DNA of 64,000 nt from assembly GCA_911728455.2 (NCBI GenBank), contig OU452221.1:6893047-6957046 (forward strand), given 5' to 3'. Positions 1 through 13,000 of the stretch are shown piece after piece (within the stretch, counting starts at the first letter, position 1; each line of letters begins with the position of its first letter). The notes beneath the pieces were generated by a model. The model was not told the origin of the DNA and made no database searches. It was given only the letters and a program-made list of their open reading frames with translations. The translations under genes and the position numbers were made by a program. This DNA comes from Marthasterias glacialis (lineage: Eukaryota > Echinodermata > Asteroidea > Forcipulatida > Asteriidae).

Positions 1-222
1 ATTCAGCAGTTTTGTACACATTCCTATAGGCAGAGTTTTCGTCTCACTGAGACGAAAACTAATTTTGGATCTAATTTCATTTATTATTTAAAAACGATAA
101 CACTTCAGCCAGAAAAATTTCAAGGAAAGTTTTCTACCATCAATATCTTTATACCATGTAAGGTATATGTAAATCTGTGAACATTTATGTTTTTCTTCTT
201 ACCAATGTTGAACTGGGGCTTT
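1..222 (+). repeat. Interspersed inverted-repeat element, family A, 5' cut by window
   Basis: It matches the 3' two thirds of 34134-34486 (shared 'ggaaagttttctaccatc', 'accatgtaag', and the closing 'ctggggcttt'). It is non-coding. Confidence 0.75.
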
Positions 223-529
223 CAACATTCTATAGACTGTTACCAGTGACATCACATGTTTTACAAAAGAGCCACAGAGCCTGGACTTCCTTTAGGCACA
301 ATGTGTACACAGCTCAATGGAAGAAATCATCAAATCTTACATTTCATGGAGATTGCAGTTTGATTTTTTTCAACTTTTGACATGAAGAAAGGGTGCACAT
401 CTCAGCTTTTATTATAGCTCTTGAATTGATTTGGAAATTATGACACAAAAAAATGAAACTTCCCATATGACCAGTGCAGTATCTTGCCTGCCATAAAGGC
501 CCTGGAATGTCTCGGTCCCGCTTGTTTGT

Positions 530-625
530 AAACTTACCTTAAAGACACTAATTAGGTGTTGTTTGAAAGCTCTTTTCATCTGTTTGATGAGAAAATAAGC
601 CCAGTTCTGAGTTTTGGCATGGAGT
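530..625 (+). repeat. Dispersed repeat, family C fragment
   Basis: It shares 'actaattaggtgtt.tttgaaagctctt' and 'tttgatgag.aaa.aagcc' with 18230-18540 and 21905-22045. The function is unknown. Confidence 0.5.
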
Positions 626-1102
626 GTCACATGTAACGTTTATTACCCTTTCCGTGGTTTGTTTGTTGAATGTGTTATATGTGTGTTTTTATTTACCACT
701 GTCCACTACAACTGTCCAGCAGCTTGATGTATCAGAATTCTTGGTTCTCCAAAAATACTGAAACTGTTTTTTGATAAAAAAAACAGCAACAAGCCTTTTG
801 TTTGTTTGAAAACATTTTCAAAGTGACCTTTATTGTCATGCAGATGCGGGGTTGTCGTGAATACATGCAGGGACCTCTTCTTGTTGTTGCAGCTTAGTTT
901 TTAACCCTTGGTTTGGAGGGATTTTTACTACTTGATTAGATCAAACAATATAATGAAGATGGTTTTAATTGTACTACATTTAGTTCTTCCAGATCTTGTG
1001 GTTTATTTTCATAACACAATGAATTGACCGCTTGCCACACGTCACATGCGGCGACTGTGCCACACTCACCATTTTGGAAGTCAAAAAAAAATCCCCCATC
1101 AC

Positions 1103-1430
1103 AGGTGGCATGGGTGGCGTGTGCGTAAAGCACTCGCCTCTCACCAATGTGTCCCAGGTACAATTCCTGGCTAGGGCAATATGTGAGTAGAGTCGTGCGT
1201 TGGTTCTCTCCTGTACCATAAGGGTTTTTCTCCGGGCCATCTGGTTTTCCTCCCTCCGGAAAAACCAAACACTTTCAATCTCAGGCTGTGCTCCGTGGTC
1301 ATATATGGGTTGATGTGGCTGGGTGCCGAAGGTGCCCTAGAATGCCTGCAGCTCTAACACATGTAGCCGCATCCTTTGCAATTCAGCTTCTCAGCTGCCA
1401 GTAAGGATGATTAGCCTCCTAAATTATTGT
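1103..1430 (+). repeat. tRNA-derived SINE, family S2
   Basis: A tRNA-like head (gtggcgtgtgcgtaaagcac... and a decayed B box ggtacaattcc) is followed by the family body 'tggttttcctccctccgg'. Related copies lie at 14155, 26320 and 33085. Confidence 0.6.
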
Positions 1431-1700
1431 ATTATTGTTATTAACACACAGGGACATTGATTCACAAAATGGCGCAACCAAGATTGTGATGATGACATCA
1501 GGTGAATTGGGTCAAAACATAATACACATGTATATACATCGCATCATACCACATTTTCAAGTTATTCCGCTTTCATATTTTCACTTACAATCTCACGTAC
1601 TTGTATAAAGGTTTACAAGTTTTATGAGTTCATTCATACAAACGAAAGTCGCACATCAGATCAAGAGATAACCCAAAACTTTGCAGCCCTTTCCGGAACC

Positions 1701-1745
1701 ATGGCTTCGGCTTCGTCTGCCGGTTTGAAGTCCTGTAGCGAAAGT
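1701..1745 (+). other. Candidate first coding exon upstream of the SDH exons
   Basis: An ATG in strong context (aaccATGG) opens 15 codons, MASASSAGLKSCSES, followed by a donor-like gtacgt. The Ser/Ala-rich start could suit a mitochondrial leader. Against it: this donor is phase 0, while the first SDH exon needs a phase-2 partner, so an extra small exon would be required. This is an inference only. Confidence 0.2.
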
Positions 1746-1831
1746 GTACGTTTTCAAAATAACTTACTGAGCCTAAGCTGGTGCAGAAACCAAAGTCATG
1801 GATTTGAAAAGGGGTTATGACCTACTTAAAC

Positions 1832-2077
1832 CAGTTGCCGCTGGGATTCGTAAATTTTTTCTCGTCCTGCCTGGCGGGATTATTTTCTCGGAATTGCCGG
1901 AATCATTTTTCTTTGAGAGTACCGCTGGCACAAAGAAACCTTGACTTGAGAAAGCCAAGAGAACAAAGGTTCTCTTTATTGCACTGTAAATTTTTGTTTA
2001 CTCTTTCAAACAAAAAAACAAAGTTGAAATTCATGGAACGTGAATTGCAAAACCTGGGCCATGTGCGATGGTACTAA
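1832..2077 (+). repeat. Dispersed repeat, family G
   Basis: It begins 'aaaccagttgccgctgggat' and includes 'gtaccgctggc.caaagaaa'. A second copy is at 28246-28475 and a short start-only copy at 6350-6390. It lies just downstream of the candidate exon at 1701. Confidence 0.65.
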
Positions 2078-2744
2078 ATCTGGAACCAATGCTGGATCCG
2101 CAGTTCACTCTGACTTACTCCACTGAGCCGAAATACAATAAATGAACAATGGTGGAAGCTTTTCTATGCTGCCTAATCTTCTTGGAACGAAAGGACAAAG
2201 GTCTGAAATCTGGGATTGCACAATAAGGCCTGCACAATAACCAAAAATCAGGGAAACACTGAACGCCATAATAATGGCCTGTTTGTGCGGGTAAAACAGA
2301 GCGTTACACGGTATGTGCGTGCTCTGTGCACACTCATCAGTGGAATTTCCGGACGACTTTTATTCCGGTACTTCAATTTACACAATGGCGTGATTCAACG
2401 TCGCCCGTTTGCTGGATAAAAAAATTTGTTCATGGATACAAGTCGGCCGGCGGAAACTAGTCAAGAAGTGAAGGTGTGCTGAACAGTCCCGGTGCAAAAT
2501 TAAGACAAATAGTGACTTGTCTGTAAATCTTACCCTCAAAGGCATGTTACATCACATCATTGGTTTGGGAAAGAGTTCATTCAATCCAGTCCTCTAATTT
2601 TCAACAATCACATCATCCAATCAAGCTGTGAAAATCTTGTCAAGTGTAGCGACCCAACTGTTGAGAAAACAGTTTTGTTAGTGACTTTGTGCAGGTTCAT
2701 ATACATGCTTCATTCAGTTGGGGTAATTAAAAGAAGTAACAGTT

Positions 2745-2895
2745 AAGCCCGGTTCATACTTCACGCGAATGCAAAGGCGAAGCGAATTTGACGTCACAAA
2801 TTCACGACGAACAATTCGCCCCAGTTAAAATGTGTTAAACTTTCTGAATTTCGCTGCGAATGTAGGAGAGTGACGTCAAATTTGAGCCGGGCTTT
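2745..2895. mobile_element. MITE-like inverted repeat element
   Basis: The ends are 'aagcccggttca' and its near-reverse complement 'tgagccgggctt'. A decayed partial copy ends near 7820. No coding capacity. Confidence 0.6.
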
Positions 2896-3888
2896 ATGTA
2901 GGGTGGCTTTTAGTTTTATTTTCCGGACATGACAATCTGTCGGGGAGAAATTTTTTAAATAAGTCAGCTTTAAGATTGAACCGTTTCAGGTTTTTTTTAT
3001 AACAATTACCAATCCTGTACTTGTTCTTTATGTTAAAAAAATATATTGTACAATAATCGTTGTTAGTGTTATATATTTGTAATTAGTTTAAATTGGTAAA
3101 CAGTTATTGTTTAACACGTTGACTGCCGACAAGGAGTATACTTGTACTAACAGGTGTACCGGATTCTGCCACTACGAATAGACTTGGAAGGTCTTTGCAT
3201 TGTAAATTAAAAACACTAGCTCCACTGATGACGCAACACAGTGGTGAGGACAGGCTTCTATAAAATGTTTATGTTCAAATTATTTAAGTAAGTACCTATT
3301 TAGAATGCGCGCATGCACATAATGCTTGGCAAATGGGAACGCCATGTGAAATTATGCACGGCAGTCTACGTGTTAAGGAGTCATTTAAATTCTCAAATAA
3401 TGAGAGACCTTTTTAGCTTTTTTATCCGTGTTTGGGGCAAACTACATACGTAACATAAAATTACAAAATTGAACAACCTTGTGAGTAGACTTTAGGTTTT
3501 ACACATATAAGAGCTAGAGGGAGCACTCACCATGTCATGAGCGGAACTCCAATGACATACCATAGGTGAAAATCCCTATGGGTCAATTGCATACGAATTT
3601 CCACTTAGAAAATGGTTGCTGTGTAAACTGATGAGTGACCAGTGTAATATGATTGGTCAGCGCCATTTTTACTATGGTCACAAATGCTTCTTGTCGGGTA
3701 ATGTCACATGGTTTTGTAAGCCCTCCAGTTCTTTTTACATAACTCTATGATGTCACATCTGTAAGCCATTATCTGTACACATTTCAAATGTAATGTTAGT
3801 TTGTGATTATGAATGCTGCCTTTTCCGTGAATTATTTCATTGCGATTTGTAATTCCTGTTCTGTCTTTCTTTTTTTTCCTTCTTTCAG
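2896..3888. other. No recognised gene before the first SDH exon
   Basis: AT-rich, with only weak open frames. I see no reductase-domain exon, promoter box or repeat that I can name. Confidence 0.5.
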
Positions 3889-4010
3889 AACATTCCGGGG
3901 GGTGTCTTCTGGTGAGAGTAAGAAGAAAGTCTTGCTGTTTGGATCGGGGTATATGGCAGACCCCATTGTAGAATACTTAGCGAGGAATGATGACATTGCA
4001 ATAACTATAG
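3889..4010 (+). CDS. AASS: SDH exon a: Rossmann glycine loop
   Basis: The acceptor is 'tctttcag' and the donor is gtacgtg. The exon begins with the last base of a split codon, then codes residues 1-40, including [18 protein letters not shown], the first beta strand and dinucleotide-binding loop (GxGxxxxP) of the family. It ends with one base of an Ala codon. The upstream partner exon must therefore end in phase 2. Confidence 0.93.
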
Positions 4011-7000
4011 GTACGTGACCAGATGTATTGGAGTCCCCATACCTGCAGACCGAGTCCTGAGTCAGAGCCATTTGGGTCTGAGTTAGCCCTAGTCTTAGTT
4101 CTAAGACCCTCCTGTTGTTATGCCCCCAACCAACCGCCCATCCCTAAATGTACACCAATAGAGGGCGCTATCACCCACCCACCACCCCCATACACTAACG
4201 GTATGGCGCCCTCTATTGGTGTACATTTAGGGATGGGCGGTTGGTTGGGGGCATAACAACAGGAGGGTCTTAGAACTAAGACTAAAATAGCCCCGGAGGC
4301 CTTCACTTTTGTAGAAATATTATACTGGGGCGGAAAAAATGCAGAACTCCATAATTCAAATCTTACCTGTAAGAAGCTACTAATCTCATTGAATTAACAT
4401 TCCATGGCCGCATCCTATTTTCGGCGGTGGGTTTTGGGTGTCAAGATATTCCTCATATATATTTGTCATTTTTCGGGAAATATTTCAGCTCTTTTTGCCA
4501 TTCATAATGTGTTCCAGTTCCTTATTACCATTCATAATGTGTTTCCAGTTCCTTATTACCATTCATGATGTGTTTCCAGTTCCTTATTACCATTCATGAT
4601 TTGTTTCCACTCTTAAAGCATCTGCTGAAAAGCCTGAGGCAGATGCCTTGGCTGGCAAGTACAACAACAGCACCCCCATTTACATGAATGTCGCCAAACA
4701 CGGAGATAAAATGGACAAGGCCATCCAGGAGCATGATATGGTAATCAGGTAAGGGCGTTCTTGTCATTAGCATCATCTTGCTTGCTTACTTGCTTAAATC
4801 GAGTGGTATCCTTGAATCACGCTGGTCCTCCATGCCTTCTCGTCCCCCATTGCTGATTTGAAATCTGCTGATTCCAGTTCCGTGTCTGTTTTCAGTGTGT
4901 CAGTGTAGGTAGGTGCAGAGGTCGAATTCACAAAGCACTAAGATTCATCTTAAGATGAGTTGTCAATGTTGCCATAGTGAGTTGTGTTGTAACATCATTC
5001 TTTGCTTAGCAATAAAGATCAATACACAGTTAATATAAATCTTAGCTCTTCGTGAAATCGGACCCAGGTCTTCCACGTTTCCCCGTCCTGTGCTTAGGGG
5101 GTCCAGGGAACAAGTCTAGACACTGTTTCATCTATGTTCCTGAAGCAGTGGCAAGCAAATCGCATCCTTCTCTCTCTCTAATTTTTGTCAAGAGCTTGGG
5201 TAGGTCCCTATTCAGGACTTTAGTTGGTCACATGTTGATTCCAGTGGATGTCAAAGGTAGAATACAGGATTGATATTCATCCCAAACAAAATATTTTATT
5301 ATCAATCTGAAAGCTTACTGATTATATACCAGTGCCAATCTTCCGTCGAAATATGTTTCTGTCTGAAATACTGTCAAAGTCAAGAAAATGGAAATTTTAA
5401 GACCTATATTTTTATTTTGGTTGTAACAATCAAAATTAAGGACAATGTGTTTACATGCTGGAAAGTGTGCATGGTTTTTCACTATTTTCTCCTGATTTGG
5501 ACGATGGATTGAGCCCAAATTTTCACAGGTTTGTTTTTTCGTGTATTTTTCGTGTAGATATTGAATCACACAAAGTAAGAACACTGCACTATTAGCTTTA
5601 CCAATCCCACGTTTTACCTTTTAGAGAAGTCTTATTAGCGTTTAAGAGCGGTTCTTATCGTAGCGTGTTGCGGCCGAGCAGTTTAGTGCATCAAACTCAA
5701 GTTCTGGTGGCTAAGTCATCAGAATGAGGGTTCGAATCCCGGTCATGGCACTTGTGTCCTTGAGCAAGACATTTAACTATAATTGCTTCAGATAGGGGAA
5801 GAAGCAGTTATGTTTGTCTCGCAACGGATTCATTTACCCCTCCCTGTTCTTAGCTGTGCTGGGAAGAGACTTGCCTTTATATCTCGCCATGTTTTGTTTT
5901 CTTCGCATTGGGGCAGGCTTCTATCCCTTCAAGAAGTAGCCCACACCTCGGGTGTCCTTTTGGCCTTGTGATAGGTGAATTGCATTTTCTAAACAAAATT
6001 TAAAGTGTAGTGTTAGCACCCATTTTTCTGCTTTTCCAGTTTTGGAGTGAGAATCCATGGATCACAGCCGTATAAAAGCAAAGACTCCTCTGTTTTGTCT
6101 TTTTTAAATTCATATTTTTGGATTGGTTGCATAATTTTTATAGTATTTTTATTTGCTTGCCAAATTCAAAAGATTGATCTACTATTTTTCCTTGCCGCTA
6201 GATACTTCCTGCAGAAAATAGCCTCAGTCCTCCAAAATCAGCCAAAATTAGTTTTGTAGGATCCCTATTGCCTTGATCCAAAACCATCCAAATCCTCTGG
6301 TTGATTTTGAAGGATTCAGGAAAGTTTCTGACGAATGTGTAATTCTCTTTAACCAGTTGCCGCCACGATTCTTTTTTTGTTTTTGTTTTTTTGTCCCAGT
6401 AACAGAAGGTCACAAGCAATTAGCCATTTTGAGATATGATGGATACAATACTATGACACTACTAGGTTTGGGTAAACTTATCTGTTTACACTCAAACTAA
6501 ACAGTTCACTCACATAGTGGCCACAATACCTCGAAAAGGCTAATAAAAATGGCTCCTGAAAAAAAAAATTACGGTACATATTTGTTGCTTGAATTACCCC
6601 CCAAAGACGTGTTTTCCCATTCCCAAGCAGAATTTAACCTTCCTATAATGACTTATGAAAGGCAGAAAACCGATCAAAATTTCTCTGTCAGTTTTCTTAA
6701 AACACAATTCGGTACATTGATTCTTGCACCCTTTTATCGATAAAACTTTTGTTACATCTTTGTTCCAGGCACACGACAATACATCGAAGGACCGCTGATT
6801 GGTTTTTGACAGTGCAGGGGTGGATTTCACAAAGCTAGTCCTAACTTATGACTTGTTCTTTAAATTACTCCTCCTAACTCGAGATAAGATTAGTCCTAAC
6901 GCTTTGTGAAACCCACACCTTGATTTGAAATACAATTAATGAGTATTAATGCTTTCTTTCTTTTTTCCTTCTTTGTTTAGTATGCTGCCCTTTTCCTTCC

Positions 7001-10000
7001 ATCCTACAGTCGCAAAACTGTGTGTGGAAAACAAAAAGAACATGGTGACAGCCAGCTACGCTAGCCCTGAAATGAGGGCACTGCAGCAAGGGTAAGTCTG
7101 GGTCTTAGACTTTGCATACAATTATTGACCTTGGCCCAATTTCATAGAGCTGCTTAAGCAGAAAATAATGTTTAAAAGAATTTTAGTAAGCAAAAATAAG
7201 CAGGATGCCAGTTACAGAGTGTACATGTGACATGTGACTTAGTCTGGTAAGCATAATTTTGTTGTGCGTAGCTACATTTTGTGCTTGAGCAGCTCTATGA
7301 AATCGGGCCCTTGTGAGGTCAATTTATAAAGCTGCTTAGCAGAACTTACTGCTTAGCAGGAATGGGCAGAGAACCAGTCACAAACAATACTCATACAACA
7401 TCATTTGGCTGGTAATCTGTTTCTGTTAAGCAAGACTTTTCTGTGCTTAGCAAATTGGCCGTAAAGAAAACGGGCATTGGGACCTGTTTTGTGAAGCTGT
7501 CGATTTTTCATGAAGTTGTCAATGTTTCATAAAGCTGTCGATGAAGGCAGGGTTTGTTTGTTCCGCTGAAAATACACTGTATTTCATTTTAAGCACTTTG
7601 AAAATATACTTCACATTATATACTTTACATTACAATAACACTGTATTGCCCGCTTTGTACCCCACTTCATGCAAATGTGATGCACATTTTGACATCACTA
7701 CCACTCAGTTTTACAGTGAAAGTTTTGCAAGAGTTGAGCACATTTCAAATGAGTGAATGTTCGCTGGAATATTTGAGGTCAAATTTCACCTCGCATTTGT
7801 ATGAAGTATCAGCCAGGCTTTACTCTTTTGATTAGGAGCCTTCAACTTTGAGGCACTCTGGTAGCACAAGAGACATTTCTCTTAGGGCCATGTCACACGA
7901 GGCAATTTACAGGCAACCAGGTCCAGGCAATCTCCAAGAAGAAAAAGCAGTCACATTTGAATGTTCATCTAATGTTCTTGAGGATTGTAAGACATTGTTA
8001 GAAAATTCACTCCTGTGCTACCAGAGTGTTTCCTTTGCATGCGGTGCGGTTGGTTGCCTCCAAGTTGCCAGTAAAAATTGCCCTGTGTGACAAGGCCATT
8101 AAAGTGTCACACCATCCTATGATAATTATGTTAACATGTAACGTGTGAATTGTTTTCCTTCTTGGTGATTGCCTGGAACTAGTTGCTTGTAAATCGCCTC
8201 ATGTTATTGTTACATGGGCCTAAGTATGACGTTTAAGGTAACGCTTTTCTTCCCAATAGACCTTTATGGTGGTACGGCCATCTTGTTTTGCTCCCTTTTA
8301 AATGCATGTAACCAAACCGAGGCTGGAAGGAGAAATAGTCTGGTTCCTTTTTTGTACGATGCATATCAGCATTCATTACTGTTATTAGATACAAGGAATA
8401 TGACCAAGACGGTGGCAGCATGATAATGGTCTATTGACTGATCTGGAATCTGATGTTTATCTGACAGTGCCCTGAATGCTGGAGTCACCATAATGAACGA
8501 GTGCGGATTGGATCCTGGGATAGATCACATGCTTGCAATGGAGGCATTCCATAGGATCAAAGAAGAAGGCGGCAAGGTGAGAATAGACTGTTCCGGCTTT
8601 GGCAACAAGCCCCGCCCACACACCTTAGTTTGTGTACGTTTACGCTGCACATGTGACCAAGTTTGACCGAGGTCACATGACCAAAAGGCATGATCCAATT
8701 GGTCAATGTGCACAGTTTGATTGACAGGCCGGAACAGTCTATCTGTAGGCAGCGGTCAAGCACTGATGGATAGGTCTTTTTAGCAATCTGGCCATAGCCA
8801 CGATTTGAACAAAGCCTTAAAATTTCCATTATTTTTGTTATACTCTGAAGGTTCGATTCTTTGATTCGTGGTGTGGTGGCCTCCCAGCTCCTGAACACTC
8901 TGAGAACCCCCTCCGTTACAAATTCAAGTAAGTCCTCAAGATACTGTCATTGTTTTTTCCTCATGTCTGCCCTTGGTGTCGTTACTGTGCTTCCAGTCCC
9001 GATACTTCACGGCGGCAACGGAGGCAATTGCCTCCGTTGCCCCTGGTCATTGCCTTGGTGCCCTTGAAATGTTCCACTAGAAATTTACAATTTCCTCACA
9101 GAGGTGCCCTTTTATCAAGAAGAAAATGCCTTGGTGCCCTTGCCCTTTCAAGATCCCAGCATAAAGGCCTGCTGTAATGCATCTGTTCTGATATACTTTG
9201 GTTCGAGTACTAAAAGTAAGCCCCATGAAAAAAGTTCCCGGTAATACCGAATACTGCGGTATTTTGATGACGGCATTACCGGGTACCCAAAAATTGAATA
9301 CCACCCAAGCTTAGTGTACTGCATTCACCACATTACATCATATCGTAGGCTGGAGAAGTGCATCCATAATTTAAAACCAGTGGATGATATTAAATGGTCA
9401 GACAGTAGGAGGGTTGACTGTGCACTTTGTAGATACATTCACCACAAGATCTTGTACAGGCTGGCATAGTTTGTCTATGATTCAAAACCATGTGGATGAT
9501 ATTAATGATTTAAAACCATGTGGATGATATTAAATGGTCAGACAATAGGAGGGTTCACTGTGCACCATGTAGATACATTCACCACAAGATATCATACAAG
9601 CTGGCATAGTTTGTCTATGATTCAAAACCATGTGGATGACATTAAACGGTCAGACAGTAGGAGGGTTGACTGTGCACTGTGTAGATACATTCACCACAAG
9701 ATATCAATAGTTTGTCTAAGATTCAAAACCATGTGGATGATATCAAATGGTCAGACAGTATGTAAAGATTATCAATTCATCTTTATGTTGTAACCTCGTC
9801 CCCAGCTGGAGTGCCACAGCATCCCTCGGTGCAGTCACACGTGACGCCAAGTACCTCAAACACGGTGAGGAGGTCTATATCCCTCCTGGCATGCTCATGG
9901 ATGACTCCAACGTCCAGGAGATCAACTTCCTACCAGGGTTCAATCTAGAGGGCTACTTCAACCGAGACTCTACCCAGTATGTCTTTGCTTACGGCATCCC

Positions 10001-13000
10001 AACGGCACACACAGTCATGAGGGGGACTCTCAGATACAAGGTTTGTCGTACCACTTCAAGAGTTTCACTTATTTTTGTTTCATTTTCTTTCTCTCGTCAG
10101 CCAGACTAGTGAACCACTTTTAACCACTTCACGTCTGTATTTTGAAACAAAATTACTGCGCCTCTGCTTGGTAGAAATTCTCAGAACTATTTAGAGCTTC
10201 CTAAGTGATTTTTTTTATATCCTTGCCACAATAAATTCCTGACTATAAAATAGAATAAAGACAACAAACGTTCTCATAAAATGCACCGTGATTTTTCGTG
10301 ATTTTTCTAGAAATTATGGAGTGTCTGACCATGAATAGGCCCGAACCTTGGCTGTAAGCTACTACTGTTAATTGGCCATGGTATGCTGGAATCTCGGAGT
10401 TGCCTCCCATTTTATGTCAAATACAATGAAAAACAATTGTAGCAGCCTATCAAACACTCCTAATTCTTGTTTGTACAACAAAAGGACGAAGGTCTGGAAT
10501 TGGGGATTATGCAATAACCCCCCAGAAAAAGGGAGGTTTTGAGCATGAATTTCAGTACCCTTTGTTCCTCTTTGTAAGGGGAAAATGAAGCGTAGCAGGA
10601 AACCGGACTTAAGTAAGCTCTAGATGTGTCTTTATCAGCCATTTAATACCAGGTAAACACGGTCATGTGACCACCTTACAACCAATAGGAATGCATAAAC
10701 TGTCTTTGGTATTAATGAATGACAATTAAACAAGCAGGTAATTTTTTCAGAGTGATTTGAATTCATCTTCAATTCTAGCAGTTTTGATGTGATGTGGGAG
10801 AGAGTTCTAAAGAGAAGGTGATGAATGCTTGAAGGACCAATGTAGGTCCCGTTTGTTTTGTATGGTTTGTAAGTTCAGGAGATAAAGAGACTGGTACTCC
10901 ATGATGAGGGTATGTAAATGATTACTGTATCTGGTTGGATTTCCTCTGAGGTCTAACTCCGATCTTTTCTTGTTGTTTTGTGGATCAGGGATTTTGCAAG
11001 ACAGTCACAACATTCCCCATGCTGGGTCTAATGGACACAGAGCCTCATCCAGCTCTAGCAGAAGGAACACCAGATATCACATGGGTGAGTCGCTAGAAAG
11101 CAAAGATTATAGAGCGCCGTAGGCGCAAGATGGGGAACTGGGCCTTTATCTACTGTTGGAAAGTGAAATACGCATGGGCGCCATTTCAGCAAGTGAATGT
11201 TGTATCAATAGAGTCACTTGCCGAAATGATGTCCAGTGAGATTTCACATTTCAGCCAGAGTTCCCCATCTTGCGCCTACGGCGCTCTATAATCTTTGGTA
11301 GAAAGTACTCTCTCAGACCTGACTGTTGATTTGCCGAGAATTTTAGAATTATCGCCCCCTCATCATCAGTGCAAAATGTTGTACACCTATGTCTAGGGCC
11401 TACAGAACACATTGATGCCTTGGGCCTTTGGAATACTGGTGACTATGGACTACAGAGCACTGGTTCAAGGGGGCCTATGGAACACTTAATCCTGTCCTGT
11501 CCTCTAAGATCTCATGTAGAATAGATTTCCTCAGAAAGTGTGCATTAATTATGTCCTGCAAGCTGTGCTGTTCAGAGCTACAGTCACTGATGTTAGAAGC
11601 AGCAACCTACACTGTTTGCAATGCATATTTTTTTCCCCCTGTCTGATCATTGTTGATTTTGTCTTGCAATTAGCATGAGCTGATGTGTAAGATTCTTGGC
11701 CATGACACCCAGACGACGTCCAGTAGACTGGAGAGGATCGTGTTGGAGAAGCTTGACCAAGATGAGGAAAGACTTGACGCCATCTTAAAGTAAGGAACAT
11801 AAACGATTAGGCATGGATGGGTTATAACTAATTTTTAATCAAAGCTTTGCCTGAAAACTCTTTTTGTAACGCTAAGCAGGGATGAGATTCCTCCAGATTT
11901 TTCTGGATGTCCAGATTTTTTCAAAGTTATCGTTGTGGAATTTTTTTACTAAAAATAAAAAAGCCACCAAAACCTCCCCCGGGGTTTCGTGGATTTTTTC
12001 ATTTTCATCCACTTTCATCCCTGGCTTAGATTCAGTGTCATAACCCTTTGGACAAAAATCTTTTCTAACCCTTAAATCCACTGTCATCTTAAAATAAATG
12101 CAATCTATGTCGTGAAAAAATCCACAAGCATTCAGGGCTTGCAGCTCAAAATAAATTTACTGGACCAGAAAGATTGTCACAAGACCAGAATCAAAATGAG
12201 AAGGAAAAACAAATATCTACACAGTTTTCACATTTCATCTGTTTTGATTTGAACAAGGACTAAGGAAGATTTATCTCATTTCTCTTGTGGGTAATACTTC
12301 AATACTCAACAGAATTGAACGATATTTATCAGACTCAAAATCAACGTTTTAACATAATTTTTAAAATTAAAAGATCAAACATGCCAGTGAGTTCATATTT
12401 CTCAAAAACACAAGACTACCAGTGTCATAGGGTATTCTGTCCTCCGGGTAATGTGTCCACCATACGGTAAATTAACGTGGGCTGGAGGAGTTTATTCAAT
12501 AGAGGGCATGTTCAGAAGGAGTAAGTACACAAATCGCCGTATGCTCGGACAGAATCTCCTGCCGGACAGAATCTCCTGCCACACCGGACTAAAATTACTG
12601 GCTTTGGCCTGTGGCCCAGTGTAAACTTTGAACCCTGTAAATGCATCCTGGATTACATTAGATTCGGAGTTTCTGAATTGAAAGATAAATTATGCATCTA
12701 AATTCTACAAATGTGATATGAGGAGCCCGGCATTTTAAGAACAACACCAATTTAAGTAGTTTAAATCTTATTTTTAACTGAAAAAAGGTGTTTCCAATGA
12801 ATCTTTTGTATTGTGATCGTTTGTTTAGTTCAGTCTGAAGAATGCTTTGGTATGACTTTTATGATCTGCTTTTGTGTTGTCCAACAGGTTAGGTTTGCTG
12901 TCGGAAACTATAGTCAACAAGCAAGGTTCAATATTTGAGACGCTCTCAGCACATCTTAGCCATACGCAGCGTTACGGTAACTATCAAATCTAGGTTATGA

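Noticed and set aside
4023-4306. Two mirror-image open frames with the same protein sequence
   Set aside because: They read the two arms of the perfect 79-bp inverted repeat on opposite strands.
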